Origin: Ectobius pallidus
Taxonomy: Eukaryota; Arthropoda; Insecta; Blattodea; Ectobiidae
Assembly: GCA_964059195.1 (NCBI GenBank)
Contig: CAXKWD010000013.1
Span: 25,790,987-25,854,986 of the forward strand
Length of the DNA stretch: 64,000 bases
Direction of reading: 5' to 3'
Every line of letters begins with the position of its first letter. Position 1 is the stretch's first letter. Under the pieces are notes generated by a model. That model had not been told where the DNA came from and searched no databases. It was given only the letters and a program-made list of their open reading frames with translations. The translations under genes and the position numbers were made by a program. Shown one piece after another: positions 44,797 to 55,844 of the stretch.

Positions 44797-45423
44797 CAGG
44801 GCCGTAGCAAGGTCCTTCTGCGCCCTTGGCGAGTTTGACAAATCTGCGCCCTCCAATACTGGGGGGTCTGAACAATTTTTAAATTTCTGTAAAACTGTTT
44901 ATTATTTTAATATAAAAACACTGTTATTATCAAAGTAAACCTAAACCTCAATTTGACCTTCAAGGTACTAAAACCTTATTTTCAGACGATTTAACTACTT
45001 AAAAAAGAATTAAATAATAAAATCTAGTATCAAAAGTAAATTACATAATAGGCCTGAGGCCTACTAAAATGTTTAACACGTTAATATAGGTAAAAGTATT
45101 TTTCGAATAGTTGAACCACTTTCATCTCAATAATAACGTACATTTTAATTTTTATTGTTATATCATTCCATACTGTTCATGATTTATGTTATACTCTGTC
45201 AATAAAAAACGTGCATGACTGTTTTTCGTTTGTAGACAATCGGCATAATACTACAGATTGTTTACGTGCAGTCATTTTTAATTAACCTGAAAGATTTCTT
45301 CCATTAACGTGAAATTTTTATTGCTTGATAAATTGCACCAGTCTAAAACAAGGCGGGATTTTTCATGGTTAATTTTGCGCCCTTGGCGGGGGCCCACCTC
45401 GCCACCGCCTAGCTACGGCCCTG
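44797..45423. mobile_element. hAT MITE, 627 bp, perfect 8-bp TSD
   Basis: CAGGGCCGTAGCAAGG at the left and CTAGCTACGGCCCTG at the right are inverted ends. They are bounded by the perfect 8-bp repeat CTGATGGG at 44789-44796 and 45424-45431, the TSD length of hAT elements. A GCGCCCTTGGCG motif occurs inside both ends in the same orientation. No coding capacity. Confidence 0.88.
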
Positions 45424-45478
45424 CTGATGGGTGCCCTGAAGGTCGTAATCTGCTTCTCCAGCCGCTCATTAATTGTAT

Positions 45479-45700
45479 TTAGCAAAAAGTCAAAGTTTGG
45501 ATAGACATACGCGTGTACTCGAAAAATCTATCAGGAAATCTCCTTAATTCTCGATATAAATGATGGAATTCCCCATACATTCCTCGTTGTCTGTTAATAG
45601 GATGAATCCCAAATTTTCTTCTATTCCTTTGGCGAATTTTTGTTTTCAGATAAGAATTATCTAAAAGCATAGACAGACGAGACACTTCGGAGAGTGCCAT
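45479..45700 (-). pseudogene. Harbinger (HARBI1-type) nuclease, N-terminal fragment
   Basis: The minus strand encodes KIRQRNRRKFGIHPINRQRG, then GEFHHLYRELRRFPDRFFEY and TRMSIQTL. A basic segment, W/F.HP.N..R...GEF..L..EL......FF.Y.RMS is the conserved N-terminal block of PIF/Harbinger transposases. The frame then ends (45479), before the catalytic DDE region. The gene faces the MADF ORF, as in autonomous elements. Confidence 0.65.
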
Positions 45701-45830
45701 TACCTGTCAACGCCGCGCCGCGCAGCTGACTGTATGGACACACCAACGCGTAGCAACGCACTTTTCTCCCTACTCCCCAAGTTTTCGACTGTAGCAACGT
45801 GCCGCTCACCGCTTGCAGTGTGGCCGTACC

Positions 45831-46020
45831 TCTTGTTTCACATTGAGTGACTTGAATAAATGATCGTTAGTTTGTTTCATTATACGTACATTTGTGCAGT
45901 ACATAATAATTGCTTATGTACATTATTTATGTTAAAACCTTTTAAAAGTAGCTACTCCTACTAAAGTGACATCTTATTATCCCACATGAAATACACACCG
46001 GCACGGCGTCGCTTAAAATA
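45831..46020. other. Short intergenic stretch
   Basis: AT-rich, no feature. Confidence 0.3.
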
Positions 46021-46039
46021 ACTCATAATGATTGGATAG

Positions 46040-46200
46040 ACCGCCCCCATTGGTAGTGGTTAGACTGCTCACCTAACACCGCTACGACCCGGGATCGAAT
46101 CTCGGTGATAGCCATGTAGAATTTGTGGTGGAAAAAATGGGGTCGGGCGGGTTTTCTCGGGGTGCTCTTGTTTCTTCTGCCGTATATAATTAAATACATT
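46040..46200 (+). mobile_element. tRNA-derived SINE, third type
   Basis: TAGTGGTTAGACTGCTCACC (A-box region) and GGGATCGAATCTCGG (B box) lie 30 bp apart, followed by a short GT/GGGG-rich body and an ATAATT-rich tail. A complete tRNA fold was not traced, and the 3' end runs into unrelated sequence, so it is called a SINE. Confidence 0.5.
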
Positions 46201-46583
46201 TTATTATTCATTAATTTAATTTTAGGTTAGTTTAACAAATTAATTAATTTAAATCCTTGTAAATTGTTGTTGTCTGTAGCATATTTATTTTTAATTTATA
46301 ATAATTTATCAAATCTTGTATTAGTTGTAATAGGCTATGTAGGCTATAGTTTTACGGGTGAAGTGGAAGAAAACGCCCCATGGCCTTAACTTCGCCATCA
46401 TAAATAAATAATGATAGTAATAATTAGGGCAAGGCATTTATGACATGAAAATAGTGAAAAAATGACAGCTTTACCAAAAAAAAAACAATAAATTTACCAT
46501 TAGGTCTATTGCTTATAATTAGCTTTTTGAGTAATGAACTGCTAAAAGCGATTTAATGGATAACAGTGTTTTATATATCAACT
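46201..46583. other. AT-rich intergenic DNA
   Basis: No feature recognised. Confidence 0.3.
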
Positions 46584-47250
46584 AGCATGTGCCCGCGGCT
46601 TCGCCCGCGATAATTATTTCAAAAATTAAAAATTAAGAGCATAATAGTTAAATCATTATATTTATTAACACCTAAATCACGTGGACTACATACCACGATT
46701 AGATAGCGTCGCCTGGCAAAAGCGACCTCAGATTCGAGTTCCTTGGCCCAGAATACCCCAGTACAGTGAGTTTCGTCCAAATCGAACAATGTATGACCAT
46801 ATTTAGGCCTATATTGATTATCCCTATTCCGTGTAGGTTGAAAATTTCATATGTCTACGGGCCTTGACATTCTAAACAAATGAATCGACCAGCGTGGACT
46901 TACAACATTCAAGCGATCGCGATGCTTTTATTTCGACGGTATGACAAAAATAGCCAAAGCCAACTGCAATTGATTTGACATTGAAATGTATTACTGAAAT
47001 CTGATGCTTCGACAGCGCTAAAATCACGTTTTCTGCCAGTTTTTCACTCACAACTCGCGAACGAAAGCTAAAATTAAAAATCCGGCTTCGATGCGCATTC
47101 GCCCACCTTTCAGCCCATCTATGTTTAAAATTTCAGATCTCTGCGTTCAGTAGATTCCGCTGGGCATCGTGGACAGACAGACACACAGCATGTGCCCGCA
47201 TGTGCCCGCGGCTTCCCCCGCGATAATTATTTCAAATTATAATTATTAAC

Positions 47251-47707
47251 GTCCACCGCTGTTGCTCAGGGGATGCGTTCAATCCTCTCACGCAGCGGGC
47301 CCGGGTTCGATTCCTGGTCGGGACAAGTTACCTAGGTGGGGTTTTTTCTGGGGTTTTCCTCACCTTTGAGACAAATGTCGGGTAACTTTAGGCCCTTGTG
47401 GTCCCCAGATATCATCTGGCCGTCATTATCATCTTCATCCCATCCTCGCCTTGTTTGGAGTGAGTGTGTGTGTGAATGGTGTGTATCGTCCTATGTGTTC
47501 GTGTTGTCTCGGAGGTGACCCCGGCATTGGGCTGATCACTCATCCGGGGAGGCCCTCCATGTCCTTGTCTGGTCAAAAAAGTATGTATGTGATCCAAAGA
47601 TAATCCCTCTCCCGACAGGTCGCGGCCCTGTAAGGCCCGGGCGGCTTGGGTCGCTTAAATCCTAAAAAGGGAGAGGTTAAACTACGAGAAAGAAGAAGAA
47701 GAAGAAG
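47251..47707 (+). mobile_element. tRNA-derived SINE, copy 4, with 12-bp TSD
   Basis: Full-length member of the family at 4625, with a GAA-rich tail. TSD ATAATTATTAAC at 47239-47250 and 47708-47719. It is inserted in the Helitron dimer, so it is younger than that copy. Confidence 0.88.
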
Positions 47708-47873
47708 ATAATTATTAACACCTAAATCACGTGGAGTGCATTCCACGATTAGGTAGCGTCTCCTGGTAAAAGCGACCTCAGATTCGAGTTCCTTGGCCCA
47801 GAAAACCCCTGTATAGTGAGTTTCGTCCAAATCGAACAACGTTTGACCATATTTAGGCTAATATTGATTATCC

Positions 47874-47874
47874 C

Positions 47875-47957
<83 letters not shown>

Positions 47958-47968
47958 TAATAATAATG

Positions 47969-48000
<32 letters not shown>

Positions 48001-48001
48001 C
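47874..48001. repeat. (AAT)n microsatellite
   Basis: About 42 units with three GAT interruptions. Long poly-Ile/Asn frames here are artefacts. Confidence 0.97.
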
Positions 48002-48379
48002 ATCCTCTTCGGTGTAGGTTGAAAATTTCATATTATGTTTGCGTGCCTTGACATTAAAAACAAATGAATCGACCAGAATGAGTTACAACATTCAAGAGAT
48101 CGCGATGCTTTTGTGTCGAAGGAATGACAAAAATAGCCAAAGCCTAGTGTAATTGATTTGTATTACTGGAAACTCATGCTTCGAAAACGCAATAAATACA
48201 CGTTTTCTGCCCGTTTTTCACTCATAACTCGCGAACGAAAGCGAAAATTAAAATTCCGGCATCGAGGTGCATTTTCCGACCCTTCAGCTCACCTATGTTT
48301 AAAATTTCAGATCTCTGCGCTCAGTAGATTTTGCTGGACATCGAAGACAATTCCTTTTATTAATCTGATAATATGAATT

Positions 48380-48692
48380 ATAATGATACCTTCTCTAATT
48401 TGTCAAACATCCATTTCATTTAAATCCAAACCCACCTATACCATTGGCAACAATATGTTCTGTGAATTTGTTTCGATAATTCTATGTAAAAAGGGATTAA
48501 GTATTCTCAAAAACATTTAATTTTTGGCATTTAGAATCAGAATTTTTCAAAATCCTTTCTTAGTGAGCACCTACATTATGAAGCGAAGGTACTGTCAAAA
48601 TTCCAAGTCTCTACCTGTTATAGTTTAGGCTGTACGTTGATTCATGTCATTCAGTCAGTCAGTCAGGACAAAGCCTTTTATATATATAGAGA
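48380..48692 (-). mobile_element. Helitron 5' part
   Basis: The minus strand begins TCTCTATATATATAAAAGGC at 48692 and matches 49572-49895 and 14262-14520. It ends at about 48380, where the Helitron dimer begins; no own 3' hairpin is present. Confidence 0.6.
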
Positions 48693-49571
48693 TTTACAAT
48701 ATAAAACACACTTATTTTGTTACTAAAGAAGTAAGAAAATTTATACTAGGCTACTTGGACACCCTTAGCGAGAAAAAAATTCTTTCTCAACTGGTACGCC
48801 CATCACATTCCCTCTAGCAAATATGTGCCATTAAAAAATACCTACAAGAGAAACTGCTGTGGTGTTTACAATAAATCTGAATTAAAATGAACTATGAACA
48901 TTTGGCGGATATTCTCAAATAAAAACGATTGTCTGTTGTCTGAAAGTAATGGAAAAGCTCTTCTCTACCTCCACTGAAATATGACCTAATAATGACTTAG
49001 AAATTTCCAAAAGAGGCCTATATCTTGAAAATGGAAAATAAAGCAAAAAAATGCAAAAACAAATTGCCCTTAGCCCATGGGCGTACGGTGAAATTTTGTT
49101 CGGGAGGGGTTCAATGTAATGTAGTCTCAGCTCCATGTCCTTGCGCACATTGTGAATTAATCCATTTTTTAATTACTAAACAGTTGTATTGTGATAATTT
49201 TATTAATACACTGTAATAAATTAATATACAGCTCAGTTTTTATAACTGTTTTTCTTGAGATTTCTATCCATTTCTCGTTTAAGCTAGAGCCTAGAAGTAA
49301 AAAAATTCTTTTGAAAAATTATCATACTACTGTAAAGTGTTTAGGGCACGTTTTTAAAGTCATCTGTGGAAAAACCCGATTAATGCCAATTACTTAAAGA
49401 TAATTTTGTGATTAGCTCTTGATTACTGTTGGCTTTACAAACAGATTGATGTATTTCGGCGGGAGTATTCGAGATGTCGTTTGATAGATTCCGAAGGGAT
49501 TTTTCTTTACTAGTAATAAATCAGTTATTAAGCTGAAAAACTATCAACACCACGATGTTTTGAAATTTGAA
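48693..49571. other. Spacer between opposed Helitron ends
   Basis: About 880 bp separate two diverging 5' ends. A minor plus-strand frame at 49025-49216 has Cys-rich residues (CPCAHC) but no recognisable domain. Confidence 0.35.
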
Positions 49572-49897
49572 TCTCTATATATATAAAAGGCTTTGTCCTG
49601 ACTGACTGACTGAATGAATGACTGACTGAATGACAGGAATCAACGTACAGCCTAAACTATAACAGGTAGAGACTTGGAATTTTGACAGTACCTTCGCTTC
49701 ATAATGTAGGTGCTCACTAAGAAAGGATTTTGAAAAATTCTGATTCTAAATGCCAAAAATTAAATGTTTTTGAAAATACTTAATCCCTTTTTACATAGAA
49801 TTATCAAAACAAATTCACAGAACGTATTGTTACCAGTGGTATCAGGTGGGCTTGGATTAAATTAAATGGATGTTTGACAAATTAGAGAAGGTACACT
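49572..49897 (+). mobile_element. Helitron 5' part
   Basis: It begins A|TCTCTATATATATAAAAGG and follows 48692-48380 (inverted) to about GACAAATTAGAGAAGGTAC, where both copies stop matching. The 3' end was not found. Confidence 0.6.
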
Positions 49898-50302
49898 GCC
49901 TTCTATATCTTACAAGCCATGCTGCTTGAAATCTGGCAACACAGGAGGTAGTCCTGTCTGTGGTGGTCTGTGGGAAGCATTTGAATACGTTTTTATTGCA
50001 GGTGTTCACGCAAGCTAAGTGTTTTTTCCAGCATATTTATTATGTGCAGTAAATAGTTTTAATTCAAATCATCCGCCAGGTGTTCTTGCGCCAAGCATTA
50101 AGTTGAGTAGGCGTATATTTCATCATATCCTGATCACGAGTTCTTTGTGTCGGGTATTCCCTCTTTAAAGACGCCTTAAAGAGTGTTATGTCTAGGGAGA
50201 GACGAAGAGGAGCCGCTACGACTGTTCGGCAGCACTGGGCTATGACGTCACTTCCTGCATCTGGCAATAAACAAACAGAAGAGGTTCGCATCGCGCCGGT
50301 GT
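49898..50302. other. Non-repetitive stretch with CRE/ETS-like sites
   Basis: TGACGTCA at 50243-50250 runs straight into CTTCCTG (ETS-like), within a locally GC-rich segment. It could be a promoter, but no exon is assignable. Confidence 0.25.
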
Positions 50303-51540
50303 CATCCCTTCCAGCAGGCGTTTATAGGTTAGAAAAGTCTCTGTTTTCCCTTTACCATTATTTTGTACACTTTAGAGGGAAAGTAACTTTACATTTGTCC
50401 TCTATGATTTATGAAGAACACAACTAGCTAAAATAGTCTATTTTTTCTTTGTTTTTTTAGGATAAAGTGTCCTCATGGGAGCATCTTTAAGTACGGTACT
50501 TGCAGAATTTTCTCTTGATAGTGACTGTGAATATGCAGTACACGGCAAAGGTAAAATGTTCAGTTGTTTAAAGATATCTATATTTCCTGTTCTCGTGAGA
50601 ATATCTTTAATTATTTACATAGTTTGACCTTAACAATTTGTGAATTTTTAGACGATGCACCCCACGTGCTATTTTATTTAGCAATCCTGTGGACCAGCAG
50701 TACTGGCACAGGATAACAATAACAATAATAATAACAAAAATTATACAATTAATTGTATAGTTATGATATTAAAAAATGCCTTCCAGCAACTATTTATAGG
50801 TTGGAAAGTGACACCTTTGATGGGTATTATTTTTACACTTTAAATGGAAAGAAACTTTACATTTAGTTCCTATGGTTTATGAAGAACACAACTAGATAAA
50901 ATAATTGATTTTGTTTGCTTTTTTTTAGGTTGATAAAAATAGTGCCCCTTTAGCGATGTGGATGCTGTGAATGTGTAGACAAAGGCAAAGGTAAAATGTG
51001 ACAGAAAAAGGAACAAATATGGCCCGATTTCTACTCGACGGATGCCATGATGAAGACAGAGTGGAAGCAAGCAGACTACGAGCTCAGACACATCTACACA
51101 CGCCTTTCAGTCCACGGATTCCATCACCTGATGTGTTCCACCACGAAACACCATGAACCAGACTCGCTTCAGTGTTTATGTCAACTGTGTGGCCGACCAT
51201 GTGAACGCTATCATGTGTTAACATGCAAGAAGAGACAAAAATCCCTAACCCAGTTTTGTACTGAAGAATAACAATGCACATTGTGCGCTCTTCTATTTAT
51301 TATTAATGAAATGTGTTCTGTTTAAAGATATCTGCTTCCTGTCCTCATGGGAACACCTTTAATTATTTACATCGTCTGGACCTTTCTTTGTGAAAGTTTA
51401 GACGATGCTCCCCACGTGGTATTGCATAGTTATGATATTGAAGGATGCCTTCCAGCAACCATTTATAGGTTAGAAAAGTGACATCTTTGTTCAGTATTAT
51501 TTTGTGCACTTTAAATGGAAAATAATTTTACATATGGGTC
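50303..51540 (+). repeat. Triplicated block
   Basis: A ~160-bp unit starting CCTTCCAGCA.C..TTTATAGG occurs at about 50308, 50778 and 51448. A second unit starting GTTTAAAGATATCT occurs at about 50559-50675 and 51323-51436. The order implies tandem duplication of 480-760 bp followed by divergence. Pyrimidine-AG sequences (TTTTTTTAG at 50452 and 50920) recur at the same place in the units. Confidence 0.6.
51047..51271 (+). pseudogene. LINE ORF2 C-terminal zinc-finger relic
   Basis: The frame encodes WKQADYELRHIYTRLSVHGF, HHLMCSTTKHHEPDSLQC and CQLCGRPCERYHVLTCKK. LR...TRL..HGF followed by a C-x2-C-x7-H-x3-C knuckle is the pattern at the end of several LINE polyproteins. It is short and has no RT upstream, so identification is tentative. 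Confidence 0.35.
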
Positions 51541-51598
51541 ATTCCATGTCAAATCAACTAACAGTCTAAACCTTGACCTCTCAGATTTGTGTGATTTT

Positions 51599-52204
51599 TT
51601 GGCGAAAGATAGATCTGTGCCGCGCACCGACGAAGCTCCACCCGCCTGCTCGTTTCCCCTGCTGACCCTCGCTTCTGAGCCAATGCGCACACTACTGCTT
51701 GCTTCCCCTACATCTCCTATCACGGCTATGTACTAGCTCAGTGCCAATACTGCAGCTCACTGTTGTAGCCTTTGTTATGTACATATGAAGCATGTTAAAT
51801 TAAGATGGCAACACAAAATAAAACAAATATTAGTAAAAGATAGATTTATGCTGCACACCAGACAAGATCTGCCTGCCGGTTCCTTCCCCTTGCTTCCGAG
51901 CCTGCGCACGCACCTCACTATTTTACCATGGCTTCCTTGACAATTGGAACGATGTTTTATGAAAGGTGTGGAAGGGTAAAAAGCTTCTGCATTTGGTTAA
52001 ATAATGATAGGTAAATTCTAGGTCAGTGACGGGTTTTAGGTTTTATTATTTTAGCAAAGTTATGTTAGTTTAGGAGCAATATACTGAATAGCGCAAGGTT
52101 TATGTCTCACATTGAATCTCTTCTGCAATGAAACCCTAAACCCCGCCTTCCGAGGCAGGTCCCATTACAGAGTTGGTGGGAGGAGCCTAGTGCGCAGCAT
52201 AAAA
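51599..52204. other. Insert in left foldback arm
   Basis: It contains two related ~110-bp blocks (51600-51710 and 51833-51950, around AAAGATAGAT.T.TGC and GCGCAC) and is GC-richer than its neighbours. Frames on both strands are short. Nature unknown. Confidence 0.4.
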
Positions 52205-52673
52205 CTATTTTTTCCAGATTTTTTTCGGGTATTGTACTCCCCAAATCTAGTTCAAATTTCAAATTTTTCTGACTTTTGATTTGTGTGTTACAATGGTTTA
52301 AAAATCCAAAATACTACGCTTTTCTATTGCTTTAAGATCATTATAAAATGCTATAGCTAAAAAACTAAACCACCTAGAGAGCTCAAACTTGCACCATTTT
52401 TTTTCTCCTAAAAATTTTCTTTAATTTGATGTATCACACGGCTATGTTTCTTAATTTTTGAAATGTTAAAAAAGTTCCCAATACTTTTTTTTAAATTTCC
52501 AAAATACGTACCCTCGGATCTTTTTGAAAAAAATTATACGTGTTGTCCACTCTATTTGACTGCATGCACGCAAAATTTCAAGATGGGATCTCAACGGGTT
52601 CTTGTTTAAAAAAATATTTTACTACCATAATACAGATCAATTAGGTGTGAGCGAACTTATTGTAGCCTACTAG

Positions 52674-53314
52674 TCTATATTAATAAAAGGAAGTGTCTGT
52701 CCTCCGTTCGTCTGTCCGCGATGCCCAGCGAAATCTACTCAACGCAGAGATCTGAAATTTTATACATAGCCGGACTGAAGGGTCGGAAAATGCACCTCGA
52801 AGCCGGAATTTTAATTTTCGCTTTCGTTCGTGAGTTATGAGTGAAAAATGAGCAAAAAACGTGCATTTTTTGCATTTCGAAGCATCAGTTTCAGTAATAA
52901 ATTTCAATATCAAATCACTTACAGTTGGCTTTGGCTATTTTTGTCATCATACCTCATACCTTGGAAATAAAAGCAACGCGATCGCTTGATTTTGTTAGTC
53001 CATCCTAGACGATTCATTTGTTTAGAGTGCCAAGGCCCACAGACATATGACATTTTCAACCTACACGGAAGAAGGATAATCAACCCTAAATATGGTCAAA
53101 CATCGTTCGATTTGAACGAAACTCACTATACAGGGGTTTTCCGGGCCAAGGAACTCGAATCTGAGGTCGCTTTTACCAGGGGATGCTACCTAATCGTGGA
53201 ATGCACTCCACGTGGTTTAGGTGTTAATAAATATGATTTAACTATTATGCTCTTAATTTTTAATTTTTGATTCTTGAAATAATTATCGCGGGCGAAGCCG
53301 AGGGCACATGCTAG
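52674..53314 (+). mobile_element. Helitron, 641 bp, intact ends
   Basis: It starts TCTATATTAATAAAAGG and ends GCGGGCGAAGCCGAGGGCAC followed by ATGCTAG, then T. It is the cleanest single-unit copy of the family that forms the dimers at 41.5 and 46.6 kb. No coding. Confidence 0.78.
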
Positions 53315-54986
53315 TTTAGTATATAATAAAAATTATTCGTTAATAATACAGTATTATTTAAAATAAAATAGTTATTGCTAACTTTACCTAAAAGTTACAG
53401 AAGTTCAACAAATGTTACCTTAAGAAGTTAAATAAAATTCACCTAGGCCTCTATTTAAAAAATATTTTTAAAACATTAAAATTTGTGTGTGAAATAAGCA
53501 AAGCTAAGGACATTGTTAGATTGGGCATTTATTATGTTCAGATAAGAGTGTATTCAGTAGCACAGAGAAACAAGTTGTAACTTGAAAGGAATGATACAGA
53601 CTGCAGTCTGTTTTCCTGTCACAACTTGCACCAAATAACACCATCAGATTTGGAAAACATTGCTGCTGGTTTTGTGACAGTAGCATATTGCAAGCCCCAC
53701 ACACAAGCTCTTTACCACACTCCTGGGAGCGTACGGGCAATATCGGGGGGAAAGAGCTTGCAGGCAGTCACACGCGGTGAAAATATAAGCCCAAAATGCA
53801 TGCACGTTCTTCCTTGCATGATAGATTGTCAACAAAAGAGTACGCGCGGAAGATTGTTCATGTAATTGCCAAACACGTGCAAATTCTCTCTCAAAAGAAA
53901 GCCACGTGGAGTGTCGAAATTTTCGACACGCCAGCGAAGAGCATGCGGTATTGTTTAAAGTTCAGTACAGAGGAGTTGGTGTGCTCTTGGAAAGTTTTGT
54001 TTGTTTGTCTTCTGCCTTTACATACACATACACTTCCAGGCGAAAGAGTGCAGCGTTGCATGAATGACGTACTGCGCGGTTTCTTTTGTTTGTCTATTGC
54101 CTTTACATGCACATGTTTTCACGAGAATTTGAGTGCACACCTGCCTAAACTCGAGCGATAAAGCTTGTGTGTAAGGGTAGCTAATGATGACTCTTGGTGG
54201 CTGGGATGCATCGAAGAAAGACAATGGCGTATACCGATTACATTTTTTACACCAAAAAAGGTCCAGTCCGTTCTTTTTGTTATCCACAACCAAGCGGTTT
54301 ATTAGATGTCCCAGGAAACACTCTTTTGCAAACAGTGGATCCAACTACAGCAACGGGAAGAACATAACTCTAAGTGCTGAAGAAATTAAACTGTCTTGTC
54401 TTGCTTTTGAAAAATATCTTACAATATCAAAAAGAAACATTTAAATTGTGTTACCCTCAGAAAAAACTTTTAAAGTGTATAAATACTATTAACTATGTAC
54501 GGTAAATACCTAAATAATATAAATACCGGTACCTAATATTCTAAGAAATACAGTTCTATCCAAGCAAATATCAACAAGTTAAACTTTTTCACAAGATGAA
54601 ACAAATTTTACCCATTTCTTTTATATGGGACTCTTTGTAAATGATTACAAATAATACTGGAAAACCAAGCAAAAGATAACCTCTACCATTTATAACTATA
54701 TGAGTTGATATTACTAAGAATTTTGGATGATTCAAGGTGAGTGGCTTTGTTCCAAATTTCACTAATAGCACGTTGCATATAAATTAAAATTTGTTCTTCC
54801 TTCTTATGTATAGTTACAGATATCATGTAAACTAAATTAAAAACAACACTACATATCATTTAATTAACCAACAATAAGAGGGAAATGTTACGTATGAACG
54901 CTATCTAAATAATTTAGGTTTGGTAGAATTATGTACCTTAGTATTCATAGCCTAGAAATAACTTAGTCTGCTATACACTTCAGTAA
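53315..54986. other. Unidentified foldback cargo
   Basis: 53600-54450 is GC-richer and open in several frames (e.g. 53626-53865, 53796-54161, 54018-54344 on -). A minus frame has a WCKKCNRYTPLSFF segment, but nothing is recognised. It holds a 9-bp-arm palindrome (GTGTCGAAATTTTCGACAC, 53911-53929), inverted CAAGCTCTTT/AAAGAGCTTG (53704 and 53751) and a duplicated TTTGTTTGTCT..TGCCTTTACAT block (about 54005 and 54090). Confidence 0.3.
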
Positions 54987-55256
54987 TCTGGTAGTAAAAT
55001 ATTTTTTTAAACAAGAATCCATTGAGATCCCATCTTGAAATTTTGCATGTATGTAGTCAATTAGAGTGGACAACACATAATTTTTCCAAAAAAATCCGAG
55101 GGTACGTATTTTGGAAATTAGAAAAAAAGTTTTTTGGGAACTATTTTAACATGTCAAAAATTAAGAAACATAGCCATGTGATACATCATATTAAAAGGAA
55201 ATTTTAGAGGAAAAAAAATGGTGCAAGTTTGAGCTCTCTAGGTGGTATAGTTTTAG

Positions 55257-55431
55257 CAGTGGCGGACGCAGAATTTTTTTTCGGGGGGGATTTGAATACT
55301 AAAAAAATTAATTAACTTACATATTATACAATTAGTTTATAAAACTGGCCACTTAGAGTGCATATATAGCCTTCTTTTCAAATTTCGGGGGGGATCTATC
55401 CCCCCAATCCCCCCCTCTGCATCCGCCACTG
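55257..55431. mobile_element. hAT MITE, 175 bp, perfect 8-bp TSD
   Basis: CAGTGGCGGACGCAGA at the left and TCTGCATCCGCCACTG at the right are inverted ends with G/C runs inside. AGTTTTAG at 55249-55256 and 55432-55439 is the 8-bp TSD. It is inserted in the right foldback arm; the other arm, near 52365, gives the empty version. Confidence 0.9.
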
Positions 55432-55844
55432 AGTTTTAGAGCTATAGTATTTTATAATAATCTTAAAGCAATAGACAACCATTTTTTTTAAATTTTTAAA
55501 CCCTTGTAACTCACAAACCAAAAGTAAGAAAAATTTGAAATTTAAACTAGATTTGGGGGGTTCAATACCTGAAAAAAAATCATACAAATCTGAGAGGTGA
55601 AGGTTCAAATCTCTGATTGTTTGTTCTTCATTCTGTTTTTCCTGTAGAATCTAATGAACAAAAGAGGACAATGAATTTATATTTTTGCCTTCACGAAATC
55701 CAAATTGGGAATTTGTGAGAATATTGTAGGTACTGGCATCTAAGACTGGAATTGGTCTATTTAACATAACCTAGGCTACTCAAGCATTTTAGAAAAGACT
55801 AAAAGTAATTAAATGGGTCTATAGTTGTCTATGTTATTACTAGG

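Larger units (their letters stand above)
43710..45830. mobile_element. PIF/Harbinger-derived element with nested hAT MITE
   Basis: Inverted ends GGTACGGCCACACTGCAAGC at 43710 and 45830 continue with GGTG.GCG on both sides. Between them are an MADF-domain ORF on + and the start of a Harbinger nuclease ORF on -. Carrying a Myb/SANT-like (MADF) protein and a nuclease is the defining gene pair of this superfamily. Most of the nuclease is gone. The 3-bp TSD is not certain. A 627-bp hAT MITE (44797-45423) is inserted between the two coding remnants. Confidence 0.7.
46584..48371 (-). mobile_element. Second Helitron dimer, split by a SINE
   Basis: Unit 1 runs from CTAG plus hairpin (46584) to about 47188. 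Unit 2 runs from a duplicated hairpin start (GTGCCCGCATGTGCCCGCGG, about 47190) to about 48371, where the 5' end has decayed to TCAGATTAATAAAAGG on the minus strand. Unit order, direction and the (AAT)n position equal those at 41452-42805, so the pair was copied as a unit or arose from the same source. The SINE at 47251-47707 sits in unit 2. Confidence 0.65.
51572..55608. repeat. Foldback pair of ~0.5-kb inverted arms
   Basis: Left arm 51572-51598 plus 52205-52630; right arm 54987-55608 in reverse. Shared landmarks include CTCTCAGATTTGT, AATCATTATAAAATGCTATA, GAGAGCTCAAACTTGCACC and TCAAGATGGGATCTCAA. The left arm is interrupted by a 600-bp segment (51599-52204) that itself has an internal duplication. 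The right arm is interrupted by a hAT MITE (55257-55431). The interior (52631-54986) contains a Helitron and unidentified sequence. No TSD could be fixed for the whole. Confidence 0.65.

Noticed and set aside
46040..46110. tRNA gene
   Set aside because: A and B boxes are present but are followed by a SINE-type body, and I could not trace a full cloverleaf.
47749..48022. Long poly-Ile/Asn open frames on both strands
   Set aside because: They are translations of the (AAT)n microsatellite. The same applies to the frames at 7533, 13598 and 24286.
53611..54161. Plus-strand host gene in the foldback cargo
   Set aside because: Open frames overlap on both strands and end without splice sites or recognisable domains.
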